Of a DNA stretch of 14,431 nt, positions 1 to 7,271 are shown piece by piece. Each line of letters begins with the position of its first letter. Within the stretch, counting starts at the first letter, position 1. The stretch is from Actinosomnolentus pattersoniae (SeqCode). Lineage in GTDB: Bacteria > Actinomycetota > UBA4738. The DNA lies in NCBI GenBank assembly GCA_013817655.1, contig JACDCJ010000020.1, forward strand, positions 1 to 14,431, written 5' to 3'. The notes beneath the pieces are model-generated. The model saw nothing but the letters and a program-made list of their open reading frames with translations, had not been told where the DNA came from and ran no database searches. A program made the translations under genes and the position numbers.

Positions 1-306
1 GACCCACTGGGCCCGCCGGAACGCCTGGATCTCCGGCACGTCGGCGGGAGGGGAAAGGCCCGTGAGGTTCGCCACGGCGAGCTCGGCGGCGCGCACGGTC
101 TCGGTGAGGCCGCGAAGATCGGCCTCGGTCGGCGGCGGGTCGTCCGTTCCCCAGGAGGCGACGGCGATGCCGACCTGCCGGGCGAGCTCCCAGTTGATCG
201 GGCCGGGGGACGACACCAGGACGCGCTGGATCTCGCGGAAGAGGGGGACGTCGCCGAGGATTTCACCCATCGGTACGCCACCCGGCTGGTCCTTCCCAGG
301 TTCCAT
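1..306 (-). CDS. Zinc-dependent metalloprotease of the DUF2342 (zincin) family, N-terminal part only
   Basis: The minus strand reads open from an ATG at 306 to the window edge, giving 102 residues. They contain the N-terminal signature of the actinobacterial DUF2342 zinc-dependent metalloprotease family: DVPLFREIQRVL, then GPINWELARQVGIAVA, then a helix AAELAVANLTGL ending in RRAQWV. The zinc-binding HExxH region would lie beyond the window, so catalytic competence cannot be judged. A second in-frame ATG at 270 is possible, but a -10-like TAGAAT eight bases before the first ATG favours 306 and a leaderless message. The gene is divergent from moaE. In mycobacteria a family member lies next to PDZ-protease and UPF0182 genes, and both occur here 3 kb away. 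The family name comes from pattern recognition; the physiological role is not established. Confidence 0.8.
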   Translation of the reverse strand, partial: MEPGKDQPGGVPMGEILGDVPLFREIQRVLVSSPGPINWELARQVGIAVASWGTDDPPPTEADLRGLTETVRAAELAVANLTGLSPPADVPEIQAFRRAQWV

Positions 307-314
307 GACGGCCC

Positions 315-324
315 ATTCTAGAAT
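315..324. promoter_or_regulatory. Palindromic back-to-back -10 elements between the zincin gene and moaE
   Basis: ATTCTAGAAT is a perfect 10-bp palindrome. It places TAGAAT on the plus strand at 319-324, six bases before the moaE ATG at 331, and TAGAAT on the minus strand at 320-315, eight bases before the zincin ATG at 306. Both spacings fit leaderless transcripts, as are common in actinobacteria. I see no consensus -35 on either side. The role is inferred from spacing only. Confidence 0.5.
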
Positions 325-330
325 CGCTGG

Positions 331-756
331 ATGCTGGAGCGGTTGCTCGTGCGGCTGACGGAGGACCCGCTGGATCCTTCGGAGGCGCTGACGTTCGTTC
401 GGGACCCAGCGGCCGGGGCGACGGTGCTCTTCTGCGGAAGCGTTCGCGACCACTCCGCGGCGGGGGACGTGGTCGGTCTGGACTACGAGGCGTGGCGGGA
501 GCGGGCGTCAGACCGGTTGAGAGACATCGGAGCAGAGATCCTCGAGGGGTGGCCGATCGGCAGGGCAGCCCTGCTGCATAGGATGGGGCGGCTCGAGGTG
601 GGTGAGGTATCCGTGCTCGTGTGTTGCTCGGCGCCTCATCGCGCCGAGGCCTTCGAGGCGGCCCGCCACGGCATCGAGCGCATCAAGGACGACGTGCCGA
701 TCTGGAAGAAGGAGCGCCGGACCGACGGGCAGGCTCAGTGGGTGATGGGCTCGTGA
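331..756 (+). CDS. moaE: Molybdopterin synthase catalytic subunit MoaE
   Basis: This 141-residue protein has normal MoaE length. MoaE, with the sulfur carrier MoaD, converts cyclic pyranopterin monophosphate to molybdopterin in the cytoplasm. Family hallmarks are all visible: GATVLFCGSVRDHS (about 29-42), LDYEAW, LHRMGRLEVGE, SAPHRAEAFEAARHGIERIK, then VPIWKKE. Lys119 and Lys126 fall at the same numbers as the two conserved active-site lysines of E. coli MoaE. No moaD is in the window. The ATG at 331 sits six bases after a TAGAAT element with no Shine-Dalgarno, so translation is probably leaderless. One base separates its stop from the mreB-like ATG, implying one transcript. The first codons overlap a spurious reading frame that ends at 358. 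Confidence 0.93.
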   Translation: MLERLLVRLTEDPLDPSEALTFVRDPAAGATVLFCGSVRDHSAAGDVVGLDYEAWRERASDRLRDIGAEILEGWPIGRAALLHRMGRLEVGEVSVLVCCSAPHRAEAFEAARHGIERIKDDVPIWKKERRTDGQAQWVMGS

Positions 757-757
757 G

Positions 758-1771
758 ATGAGCAAGCGCGACCTGGCCATCGACCTCGGCACAGCGAACA
801 CCCTGGTGTTCCAGCGGGGGAAGGGCATCGTGTTCGACGAGCCCACGGTCGTGGCCATGAACTCGCGCAACGGCGATGTCCTCGCGGTTGGCCGGGAGGC
901 GTGGGAGCTGATCGGACGCAGCCCTGCGAGCGTGGTCGCGGCGCGGCCCATCATGCGTGGCGTCATCACGGACTTCGAGCTCACCCAGCAGATGATTCGG
1001 TTGATTCTGAACATGGTCGGCGTGGGCCGGTTCCCAAAGCCCCGCGTTTTGGTCTGCGTCCCCTCCGCGATCACCGAGGTCGAGCGGCGCGCCGTCGAGG
1101 ACGCCGTGACGAGCGCGGGGGCGCGCTCGGTCGCGTTGGTGGAGGAGCCGCTGGCCGCCGCAATCGGCGCCGGGCTGCCGATCCAGGAGCCGCTCGGCAA
1201 CCTCGTGGTGGACGTCGGGGGTGGAACGACGGAGATCGGGGTCATCGCGATGGGTGGCGTCGTGACAGGAAAGGCGATCCGGATCGGAGGATTCGACATG
1301 GACGCCGCGATCCAGCGGCTGATCAAGAAGCGGCACGGCGTCGCCATCGGGGAGACCACCGCCGAGAAGATCAAGATACAGATGGGCTCCGCCTATCCCG
1401 CTGCCGGCGCGCGCCCCGCACAGGTACGGGGCCGGGAGATGACGACGGGGATGCCGAAGGTGGTCACGATCACCCCGGGGGAGATCCGGGAGGCCCTCGG
1501 GGAGGCGGTGCGCGGGATCGTCGAGACGACGCGTGAGGCGCTTGCGGAGGCACCTCCCGAGCTGGCGCACGACGTGCTGGAGACGGGCGTCTTCCTAACG
1601 GGGGGCGGAGCAATGCTGAAGGGCCTTGACATGCGCCTTGCGCAGGAGTGCGAGGTGCCCGTCCACGTCACGGAGCAGCCCCTCACGACGGTGGTCGAGG
1701 GGGCCGGCCGGCTCCTCGAGTACCTTCCGGACAACGGTTCGGCCTTCTTCGCGGGAAGCTCCAAGTCTTGA
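758..1771 (+). CDS. mreB: MreB/Mbl-family actin-like cell-shape protein
   Basis: The 337-residue protein has the usual MreB length and the actin-fold ATPase motifs. Phosphate-1 is DLGTANT (residues 9-15), phosphate-2 is DVGGGTTEIG (152-161) and the adenosine motif is TGGGAMLKG (about 281-289). VEEPLAAAIGAGLPI and GGFDMDAAI are also typical. MreB forms membrane-bound filaments that guide lateral peptidoglycan synthesis. The expected partners mreC, mreD, rodA and pbp2 are not next to it: moaE is one base upstream and a DUF1028 gene 22 bases downstream. It may therefore be a second, solitary MreB paralogue rather than the main rod-shape gene. The start overlaps the end region of moaE (TGA-G-ATG), suggesting translational coupling. 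Confidence 0.92.
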   Translation: MSKRDLAIDLGTANTLVFQRGKGIVFDEPTVVAMNSRNGDVLAVGREAWELIGRSPASVVAARPIMRGVITDFELTQQMIRLILNMVGVGRFPKPRVLVCVPSAITEVERRAVEDAVTSAGARSVALVEEPLAAAIGAGLPIQEPLGNLVVDVGGGTTEIGVIAMGGVVTGKAIRIGGFDMDAAIQRLIKKRHGVAIGETTAEKIKIQMGSAYPAAGARPAQVRGREMTTGMPKVVTITPGEIREALGEAVRGIVETTREALAEAPPELAHDVLETGVFLTGGGAMLKGLDMRLAQECEVPVHVTEQPLTTVVEGAGRLLEYLPDNGSAFFAGSSKS

Positions 1772-1781
1772 CCGTTCCCAT

Positions 1782-1787
1782 GGGGAG
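1782..1787 (+). promoter_or_regulatory. Ribosome binding site that fixes the TTG start of the DUF1028 gene
   Basis: GGGGAG lies six bases before a TTG at 1794. The residues that follow (TFSIVACDSVSG) match the usual beginning of DUF1028 proteins, so this TTG is preferred over in-frame starts further upstream, which would run back into mreB. Confidence 0.65.
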
Positions 1788-1793
1788 CCGGCG

Positions 1794-2684
1794 TTGACCT
1801 TCTCGATCGTGGCGTGCGACTCGGTGTCCGGGGACTGGGGCGTGGCAGTCGCGTCGAAGTTCCCCGCGGTCGGGGCCGTGGTGCCGTGGGCCGCCGCCGG
1901 GGCCGGCGCCGTGGCCACCCAGGCGTGGGCGAACGTCTCTTATGGCCCCGCCGGGCTCGCCATGCTGGCGGAGAACCTAGACGCCGAGGACGTCCTCGCC
2001 TCGCTCCTCGAGGACGACGAGGCCGTGCGTGATCGGCAGGTCGGCCTCGTCGATCGGGCGGGCCGCGCCGCCTCTTACACCGGCGAGGGGTGCATGCCGT
2101 GGGCCGGCGGAATCACCGGCGAAGGGTTCGCGTGCCAGGGAAACATCCTCACCGGACCCGAGGTCGTCCAAGCCATGGCCCGGACGTTCGAAGAGGCGCC
2201 GGGGGAACTCGTCGACCGGTTGCTCGACGCGCTTTCGGCGGGCGAAGCCGCGGGCGGGGACCGTCGTGGGAAGCAGTCCGCCGCCCTGCTCGTCGTCCGG
2301 GAGGGAGGCGGGTACGGTGGCCGGTCGGATCGGTACATCGATCTTCGCGTGGACGATCACGCGGAGCCGGTTCGGGAGCTGCTCAGGGTGTTCTCGGTCT
2401 ACGACCGGGAGTACCTGGTGCGTGAGGACCCACTGGTCGCCGCCTCAGCTGAGACCGTGAAGGACCTGCAGGTACGCCTGCGATCGCTCGGTCGGTACGA
2501 GGGACCGGTCAGCGGGGAGCTGGACGAGGCCACACGCGCCGCGCTCGCTGCGTTCGCTGGCGAGTACAACCTCGACGCGAAGATCCGAGACGACGACCAG
2601 CTCCATGAGTCGCTGATCCGGGAGCTTCGCGACGTAACCCCGGAAATCGATGGTGACGCGGGGGCCGGGAGTCGCTCAGGCTGA
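1794..2684 (+). CDS. DUF1028 family Ntn-type hydrolase with C-terminal peptidoglycan-binding-like domain
   Basis: The protein has 296 residues from a TTG start. Residues 1 to about 205 are a DUF1028 domain: TFSIVACDSVSGDWGVAVAS, GAVVPWAAAGAGAVATQA, SYGPAGLAML, then GEGFACQGNIL and a YIDLRVDD segment. DUF1028 proteins are related to Ntn-hydrolases but their substrate is unknown. After a linker, roughly residues 220-280 (VKDLQVRLRSLGRYEGPVSG, then LDEATRAALAAFAGEY) resemble a peptidoglycan-binding type 1 repeat. I see no signal peptide. It follows mreB by 22 bases in the same operon, so a cell-wall link is tempting, but this is inference. Its 3' end overlaps the convergent gene by nine bases. 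Confidence 0.85.
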   Translation: MTFSIVACDSVSGDWGVAVASKFPAVGAVVPWAAAGAGAVATQAWANVSYGPAGLAMLAENLDAEDVLASLLEDDEAVRDRQVGLVDRAGRAASYTGEGCMPWAGGITGEGFACQGNILTGPEVVQAMARTFEEAPGELVDRLLDALSAGEAAGGDRRGKQSAALLVVREGGGYGGRSDRYIDLRVDDHAEPVRELLRVFSVYDREYLVREDPLVAASAETVKDLQVRLRSLGRYEGPVSGELDEATRAALAAFAGEYNLDAKIRDDDQLHESLIRELRDVTPEIDGDAGAGSRSG

Positions 2685-3017
2685 CTCGAAGTACGCCGTC
2701 ATGGCGTCGACGATCAGGCGCCCGAGACCGAGAATCGCGGCCGCGATGGCGGCTGCCACCAACGCGATCAGCACGATGAGCCACCCCAGTCCCAGCAGGC
2801 GGCGACCGAAGGACCGCTCGTCCTTCCTCAGCAGCAGCGGGGATGATGAGGTCACGGTGGCGACGGGCGCGGTGAGGTCGAAGCTCGACGAGAAGCGAAC
2901 TCGGTTTCGACCTCGGTGAGGCGGTGAGGACGGTGGGCGGCCGGGGGCCTGGCTCGCCAGGAACCAGGCGAGCAGCGTGATGCCACCGCCGATCAGCCCG
3001 ATGCCCAGGATCTGCAC
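2676..3017 (-). CDS. Small two-helix membrane protein of unknown function
   Basis: This 113-residue protein starts at GTG. It has one hydrophobic helix at the N-terminus (about 2-22, LGIGLIGGGITLLAWFLA) and a second near the C-terminus (about 74-108, LGWLIVLIALVAAAIAAAIL). Between them lies a polar, arginine- and serine-rich linker of about 50 residues. I do not recognise a family. The GTG is preceded at exactly six bases by TAAGCT, a -10-like element, so the message is probably leaderless. The gene is divergent from the PDZ/Lon protease gene and converges on the DUF1028 gene with a nine-base overlap. The two well-formed membrane helices and consistent high-GC third positions support it as real. 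Confidence 0.65.
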   Translation of the reverse strand: MQILGIGLIGGGITLLAWFLASQAPGRPPSSPPHRGRNRVRFSSSFDLTAPVATVTSSSPLLLRKDERSFGRRLLGLGWLIVLIALVAAAIAAAILGLGRLIVDAMTAYFESA

Positions 3018-3023
3018 GCCTCA

Positions 3024-3029
3024 AGCTTA
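3024..3029 (-). promoter_or_regulatory. -10 element for a leaderless transcript of the small membrane protein
   Basis: On the minus strand TAAGCT is followed by six bases and then the GTG start at 3017. The same TANNNT-N6-start spacing is seen before moaE and the SnoaL-like gene. No clear -35 is present. Confidence 0.45.
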
Positions 3030-3061
3030 GGCCGCCCGCGGCCCTGTCGGTGGCGTCCACG

Positions 3062-3067
3062 TAGCAT
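3062..3067 (+). promoter_or_regulatory. -10 element of the PDZ/Lon-like protease gene
   Basis: TAGCAT lies 17 bases before the ATG at 3085. A GGAAGG ribosome binding site at 3073-3078 sits six bases before that start, so this message would have a short leader. The same hexamer is the -10 of the tRNA-fMet promoter at 7107. Confidence 0.45.
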
Positions 3068-3084
3068 GGACCGGAAGGCCAACG

Positions 3085-4134
3085 ATGACCGATCTCGACG
3101 CGCATTCGGAACGGGACGAGACGCCTTCGGCGGAAGGCAGGGATTCGCTCGGCCAGAGGCGACCGTTGTGGCGGAAGCTGGCCTTCCTCGTTCCGCTCAT
3201 CGCCCTGGCCTTCGTGTTGGACAGGGTGACGTTGCCGTACTACGTGCTCGGGCCAGGGCCCGCACGAGACGTCGAGCCACTTATCCATATAGATGGCACG
3301 CGGACGTACCCGACCGACGGTCGTTTCCTTCTCACGGCGGTTCGGTTCTCCAGACCCAACATCTACCGGCTCATCGCTGCCTGGCTCGACCCGGCCAGAG
3401 CGGTGGTACCCGAGGAGGAGATCGTGCCTCCGGGGCAGACGCCTGAGGAGGAGTTCGAGGTCGCGCTCTCTCAGATGGACACCAGCAAGATCGACGCGGC
3501 GGTCGTCGCCCTCACGGCGTACGGCGGTTACCCGGAGGACCGACGCCCGGGCATCCTGGTCGAGAGCGTCGTGCCGGAGTCCCCCGCTGAGGGAAGGCTG
3601 TTTCCCGGAGACCTCATCACTCGAATCGACGGCCTGGCGTTGGACGATCTCGCTGACCTCAGGGCTCGGATCGACGAGGCCGGCACAGAGCGATCGCTTC
3701 GGTTCACGGTCGAGGCCGGCGGCGAGACACGTCAGGTGAACATCCGGCCCGCACGGGTCCCCGGGATCGACGGGCCCGCCATCGGGATCGCGCCCGTGCA
3801 CAACTTCCCATTCCCCCTGACCATCGAGAGCGGCGACATCGGCGGGCCGTCGGCAGGTCTCATGTGGACACTCGGCGTCATCGAGCTTCTCACGCCCGAG
3901 GACCTCAGCCGTGGACGGGTGATCGCCGGGACCGGCACCATCACGCTGGAGGGGGAGGTCGAGGCGATCGGTGGGGTGGAGGAGAAGGTGGTAGCAGCCG
4001 AGGACGCCGGCGCCAGCATCTTCTTCGTCCCAGTCGAGAACGCCGCGGCAGCCCGGTCCGTCGCCCGGGACATCGCGATCGTACCGGTGGACACGTTTCG
4101 AGACGCTGTTCGCTATCTCGAACGCACGGCATGA
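3085..4134 (+). CDS. Membrane-anchored PDZ domain plus Lon-type serine protease (YlbL-like)
   Basis: The 349-residue protein has a short charged cytoplasmic N-terminus, one membrane helix (about 31-48, KLAFLVPLIALAFVLDRV), then an extracytoplasmic part. Residues about 145-215 form a PDZ domain (VESVVPESPAEGRLFPGDLI, then IDGLAL). Residues about 225-345 form an S16 Lon-type proteolytic domain. The catalytic pair is visible: Ser256 in GGPSAG and Lys301 in EEKVVAAEDAG, 45 residues apart, close to the spacing in Lon. Proteins of this layout are processing proteases acting outside the membrane; the natural substrate is unknown. The ATG at 3085 has GGAAGG six bases upstream. UPF0182 follows 69 bases downstream, a pairing also found in mycobacteria. 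Confidence 0.9.
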   Translation: MTDLDAHSERDETPSAEGRDSLGQRRPLWRKLAFLVPLIALAFVLDRVTLPYYVLGPGPARDVEPLIHIDGTRTYPTDGRFLLTAVRFSRPNIYRLIAAWLDPARAVVPEEEIVPPGQTPEEEFEVALSQMDTSKIDAAVVALTAYGGYPEDRRPGILVESVVPESPAEGRLFPGDLITRIDGLALDDLADLRARIDEAGTERSLRFTVEAGGETRQVNIRPARVPGIDGPAIGIAPVHNFPFPLTIESGDIGGPSAGLMWTLGVIELLTPEDLSRGRVIAGTGTITLEGEVEAIGGVEEKVVAAEDAGASIFFVPVENAAAARSVARDIAIVPVDTFRDAVRYLERTA

Positions 4135-4166
4135 GAATCCGAATCCCCCGTCGCCGACGCGTCCGC

Positions 4167-4172
4167 TAGGCT
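4167..4172 (+). promoter_or_regulatory. Possible -10 element of the UPF0182 gene
   Basis: TAGGCT lies in the 69-base gap between the protease stop and the UPF0182 start, 31 bases before the ATG at 4204. No TTGACA-like -35 is visible. Co-transcription from the protease gene is equally plausible. Confidence 0.3.
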
Positions 4173-4203
4173 TGTCGCACTTCCTTTGGAGGGTGGGAGC
4201 CGA

Positions 4204-7068
4204 ATGGCCACGCGACCGATAGGACGAGGGCGCCGCCGATGGATGTTCCTCGTGGTGGCTGCGATCGTCGCCCTGGCGAGCCTTCTGGGTGGGTTGTCCG
4301 GTTTCTACATCGATCTCCTCTGGTTCCGCGAGGTGGGGTTCTCCACCGTCTTCTGGAGCGTTCTGTGGACGAAGGTGCTTCTGGGGGTCGTCTTCGGGAT
4401 CACCTTCTTCGCGATCCTCGCGCTGAACCTGCTGATCGCCCAGCGCATCGCCCCGCGCTTTCGGGCCTTCTCCCCAGAGCAGGAGGTGATCGAGCGATAC
4501 CGGGCGGCGATCGAGCCGCACGCCCGCTGGGTGATCCTGGGCTTCTCGGCCCTCATCGCCCTCTTCGTCGGCTTAGCCGCGAGCGGTCAGTGGGAGACGT
4601 TCCTGCTCTGGCGCTCGGTGGGCGACGTCTCGTTCGCCGGCCAGGCCGACCCGTTGTTCGGACGGAACCCGGCCTTCTATATCTTCGTGCTCCCGTTCCA
4701 CAAGTTCCTTCAGGGATGGCTCTTCTCGGCGCTCGTGGGGGTGACCCTACTCGTGGGGGTCGCCCACTACCTGTCGGGCGGCATCCGGACGCAGGCCGCG
4801 GGCGAGAAAGTCATGCCCCAGGTCAAGGCCCATCTGTCCGTCCTCCTCGGCCTGATCGTCCTAGTCAAGGCCTGGGGCTATTACCTCGGCCGGTTCGACC
4901 TCCTCGTCTCTCCCCGTGGCGTCGTGACGGGGGCCTCATATACCGACATCCATGCGCACCTTCCCGCCCTGAAGCTGCTCGTGTTCATAGCCATCGCGTG
5001 CGCGCTGCTCTTCCTGGTCAACATCCGGTTCCGCGGATGGGCGCTTCCCGTGCTGGGGATCGGGCTGCTCGCGCTGACCTCGGTGGTGGCCGGCGCCATC
5101 TTCCCCACGGCCGTGCAAAGCTTCTCCGTGAACCCGCAGGAGTTGCAGCGTGAGGCGCCCTTCATCGATCGAAACATCGCCGCCACGCGGTTCGCCTTCG
5201 GGCTCGAGGACGTCGATCTTCGACAGGAAGAGGAGGTCGGCGAGGACGTCACCGCCGAGCAGGTCGAGGCGAACCAGGCCACCGTGCAGAACATCCGGCT
5301 GTGGAGCCCGCCCATCCTGGCCGACGCCTATCTCCAGCTTCAGCGCGTCCAGCCCTACTACGAGTTCGTCGACGTCGACGTCGACCGTTACGAGATCGAC
5401 GGCGAGCGTCGGGTAGTCATGCTCTCGCCCCGAGAGATCGACCAGAGCGGCATTCCCGGCGGAGGGAACACCTGGCAGAACCGGCACCTGGTGTACACGC
5501 ACGGCCTTGGGGCGGCGGCGAGCCAGGTGAATTCGGTGACGGCGGAGGGCGCGCCGGACTTCGTTCTGCGGGACGTCCCGCCCCGCGGCGAGCCTGGGAT
5601 CGCCCTGGGGTCCGACGAGGGGGCGCAGCTCTACTACGGGGAGCTGTCGGAGGTGCCGTACGTGGTGGTCGGCGGCCGCGGTCAGCGAGAGCTGAACTAC
5701 CCGAATCCCGCGGGACAGCGGGTCTCCAACCGCTACGCGGGACAGGGAGGGATCTCCATCGGCGGCTTCTTCCGCCAACTGCTGTTCGCCTACCGCTACC
5801 GGGACATCAACCTGCTCATCTCCGGACTGATCGACGAGCAGAGCAAGATCCTCATCTACCGGGATGTCGAAGAGCGCATCCGCAAGTCCGCGCCGTTCCT
5901 CCGCTACGACGGGGATCCCTACGCGGCGATCATCGACGGAAGGATCGTCTTCATTCAAGACGCCTATACGACCACCGACCGCTACCCGTACTCCCAGCAC
6001 TTGGACCTGACGGAGGCGACGTCGGGAGACCTCGCCGGGCGCACGAACTACATCCGGAACTCGGTCAAGGTCGTGGTGGATGCCTACGACGGAACGGTGA
6101 CCTTCTACGTCGTCGATCCCGGCGACCCCCTCATCCAGGTATGGATGCGCGCCTTTCCCGACCTGTTCACCGATGGCTCGCTCGCATCCGAGGAGCTGCG
6201 AGCGCACTTCCGCTATCCGGAGAACCTCCTTCAGGTCCAGGCCGAGCAGTTCTCGAACTACCATGTGACGAACGCGGAGACGTTCTACGGGCGGGAGCTT
6301 TTCTGGGCCCGCCCCAACGCACTGTCCACCACTCCCGCCGCCCGCCCGGCCGAGGAGCCGGGGCGGCCCTACTACGTGCTCTTGAAGCTGCCCCAGGACC
6401 CCGACGAGGAGTTCGTCCTGTTTCAGCCGCTCACGCCGGCCGACCGGCCGAACATGGTCGCCTACCTCGCGGCCCGGTCCGACCCGGAGAACTACGGGGA
6501 GCTCACCGCGGTCGAGTTCACCGGTAACCAGACGGTGGACGGGCCGCAGCAGGCCCGGGCCCGCGTCGACAACGATCCGAACGTCGCCCGGGAGATCAGT
6601 CTCCTCGACGTTCAGGGGTCGCTGGTCAAGCTGGGGGACCTGCTGGTGGTGCCCGTCGAGGACTCGTTCCTGTACGTCCAGCCGATCTTCGTCGAGTCTG
6701 CGCAGCAGAACGCGATCCCGGAGCTGAAGCGCGTGGCGGTCGTGAACGGGGGTCGGGTCGGGTTGGGCGACACGCTGGCGGAGGCCGTTCAGGTATCCTT
6801 CCTCGCCGCGCCACCCACGGAGCCGCCTCCGGAGGAGCCGCCGCCGACCGAGCCCCCGTCGAACGACGTGGCGGCCCTTCTCGCCGAGGCGGACCGGCAC
6901 TTCGACCTGGCCCAGCAGGCGCTGATCGCGGGCGATCTCGCCACGTACCAGAGCGAGATCAACCTCGGCATCGAGCTGGTGCAACAGGCGAACGCGCTCA
7001 CATCCGGGACGCCGCTCCCGTCACCCTCCGCTCCGTCGGCCACCCCGAGCGCATCGCCGACCGGCTGA
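4204..7068 (+). CDS. UPF0182 family large integral membrane protein
   Basis: This is a 954-residue member of UPF0182, a family widespread in actinobacteria with no settled function. The first 310 or so residues carry about seven hydrophobic helices, including the signature FYIDLLWFREVGF just after helix 1. The large extracytoplasmic part has the family's NIAATRFAFGL and YPYSQHLDL-type segments, NYIRNSVKVVVDAYDGTVTFYV, then FRYPENLLQVQ and FYVVDPGDP. Near the C-terminus a proline/glutamate linker (about 875-893) leads to a helical segment (AALLAEADRHFDLAQQAL) and a Ser/Pro-rich tail. ATG 4204 is chosen over an in-frame TTG at 4186 because GGGAG lies four bases and GGAGGG ten bases before it. 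It follows the PDZ/Lon protease gene; this adjacency is conserved in actinobacteria, so the protease may act on this protein or in its pathway (inference). Confidence 0.93.
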   Translation: MATRPIGRGRRRWMFLVVAAIVALASLLGGLSGFYIDLLWFREVGFSTVFWSVLWTKVLLGVVFGITFFAILALNLLIAQRIAPRFRAFSPEQEVIERYRAAIEPHARWVILGFSALIALFVGLAASGQWETFLLWRSVGDVSFAGQADPLFGRNPAFYIFVLPFHKFLQGWLFSALVGVTLLVGVAHYLSGGIRTQAAGEKVMPQVKAHLSVLLGLIVLVKAWGYYLGRFDLLVSPRGVVTGASYTDIHAHLPALKLLVFIAIACALLFLVNIRFRGWALPVLGIGLLALTSVVAGAIFPTAVQSFSVNPQELQREAPFIDRNIAATRFAFGLEDVDLRQEEEVGEDVTAEQVEANQATVQNIRLWSPPILADAYLQLQRVQPYYEFVDVDVDRYEIDGERRVVMLSPREIDQSGIPGGGNTWQNRHLVYTHGLGAAASQVNSVTAEGAPDFVLRDVPPRGEPGIALGSDEGAQLYYGELSEVPYVVVGGRGQRELNYPNPAGQRVSNRYAGQGGISIGGFFRQLLFAYRYRDINLLISGLIDEQSKILIYRDVEERIRKSAPFLRYDGDPYAAIIDGRIVFIQDAYTTTDRYPYSQHLDLTEATSGDLAGRTNYIRNSVKVVVDAYDGTVTFYVVDPGDPLIQVWMRAFPDLFTDGSLASEELRAHFRYPENLLQVQAEQFSNYHVTNAETFYGRELFWARPNALSTTPAARPAEEPGRPYYVLLKLPQDPDEEFVLFQPLTPADRPNMVAYLAARSDPENYGELTAVEFTGNQTVDGPQQARARVDNDPNVAREISLLDVQGSLVKLGDLLVVPVEDSFLYVQPIFVESAQQNAIPELKRVAVVNGGRVGLGDTLAEAVQVSFLAAPPTEPPPEEPPPTEPPSNDVAALLAEADRHFDLAQQALIAGDLATYQSEINLGIELVQQANALTSGTPLPSPSAPSATPSASPTG

Positions 7069-7083
7069 GGCCCCTTCTCTCCG

Positions 7084-7112
7084 TTGGCGCGTCGAAGGAG
7101 CGCTGCTAGCAT
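7084..7112 (+). promoter_or_regulatory. Sigma-70-type promoter of the initiator tRNA gene
   Basis: TTGGCG (7084-7089) and TAGCAT (7107-7112) are separated by exactly 17 bases. This is the best -35/-10 pair in the window. The tRNA 5' end is six bases after the -10, so the transcript would have almost no leader. Confidence 0.7.
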
Positions 7113-7117
7113 GGGCC

Positions 7118-7191
7118 TGCGGGGTGGAGCAGTCCGGTAGCTCGCTGGGCTCATAACCCAGAGGTCACAGGTTCAAATCCTGTCCCCGCGA
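7118..7191 (+). tRNA. Initiator tRNA-fMet, anticodon CAT
   Basis: The 74-base gene (no CCA encoded) folds as a standard cloverleaf. The anticodon CAT is at 7152-7154 in loop CTCATAA, flanked by a CTGGG/CCCAG stem. The three G-C pairs next to the loop, and the A11-U24 pair in the D stem (GAGC/GCTC), are bacterial initiator hallmarks. The T arm is ACAGG-TTCAAAT-CCTGT. Bases 1 and 72 are T and G, at best a wobble pair; initiators normally have a weak or absent 1-72 pair. After discriminator A73 comes CGA, so CCA must be added after transcription. The 3' part is the attachment site of the following integrated element, which restores a complete tRNA. Confidence 0.95.
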
Positions 7192-7194
7192 CGA
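7147..7194 (+). repeat. attL: 48-bp direct repeat overlapping the tRNA-fMet 3' part
   Basis: This begins at base 29 of the tRNA, inside the anticodon stem, and ends three bases past the discriminator base. It is identical to 11234-11281. Flanking bases differ on both sides (T versus C before, G versus A after). Crossover in or near the anticodon loop is usual for tRNA-directed tyrosine integrases. Confidence 0.92.
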
Positions 7195-7224
7195 GGAAGC
7201 AGCAGGTCAGAGCCCCTAAATCGA

Positions 7225-7249
7225 AGGCCCGGGGGATCCCCGGGGGCCT
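7225..7249. terminator. GC-rich hairpin between tRNA/attL and the integrase stop
   Basis: AGGCCC plus GGGG on the left pairs with CCCC and GGGCCT on the right, with a two-base bulge and a three-base loop centred on AT. It lies 33 bases after the tRNA and 22 bases past the integrase stop, so it could end transcription from either side. Neither side has a clear T run, so the terminator role is uncertain. Confidence 0.4.
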
Positions 7250-7251
7250 GA

Positions 7252-7270
7252 CTTCTGCCATTCTTCTGCC
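7252..7270 (+). repeat. Two CTTCTGCC repeats, likely integrase arm-binding sites (left end)
   Basis: CTTCTGCC occurs at 7252-7259 and 7263-7270, separated by ATT, giving an 11-bp period. The same units recur at the other end of the element (11089-11118). Short, phased direct repeats beside the att core are typical arm-type sites of tyrosine integrases. The last copy ends one base before the integrase stop codon. Confidence 0.6.
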
Positions 7271-7271
7271 G

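Noticed and set aside
2509..4521. 670-codon open frame on the minus strand
   Set aside because: It crosses several real genes, including the complete PDZ/Lon protease on the other strand, and its composition is that of a shadow frame.
4936..6984. 682-codon open frame on the minus strand
   Set aside because: It lies entirely antisense to the well-supported UPF0182 gene. Its Arg/Val/Asp/Leu-rich composition is typical of the mirror of a high-GC gene, and it has no family pattern.
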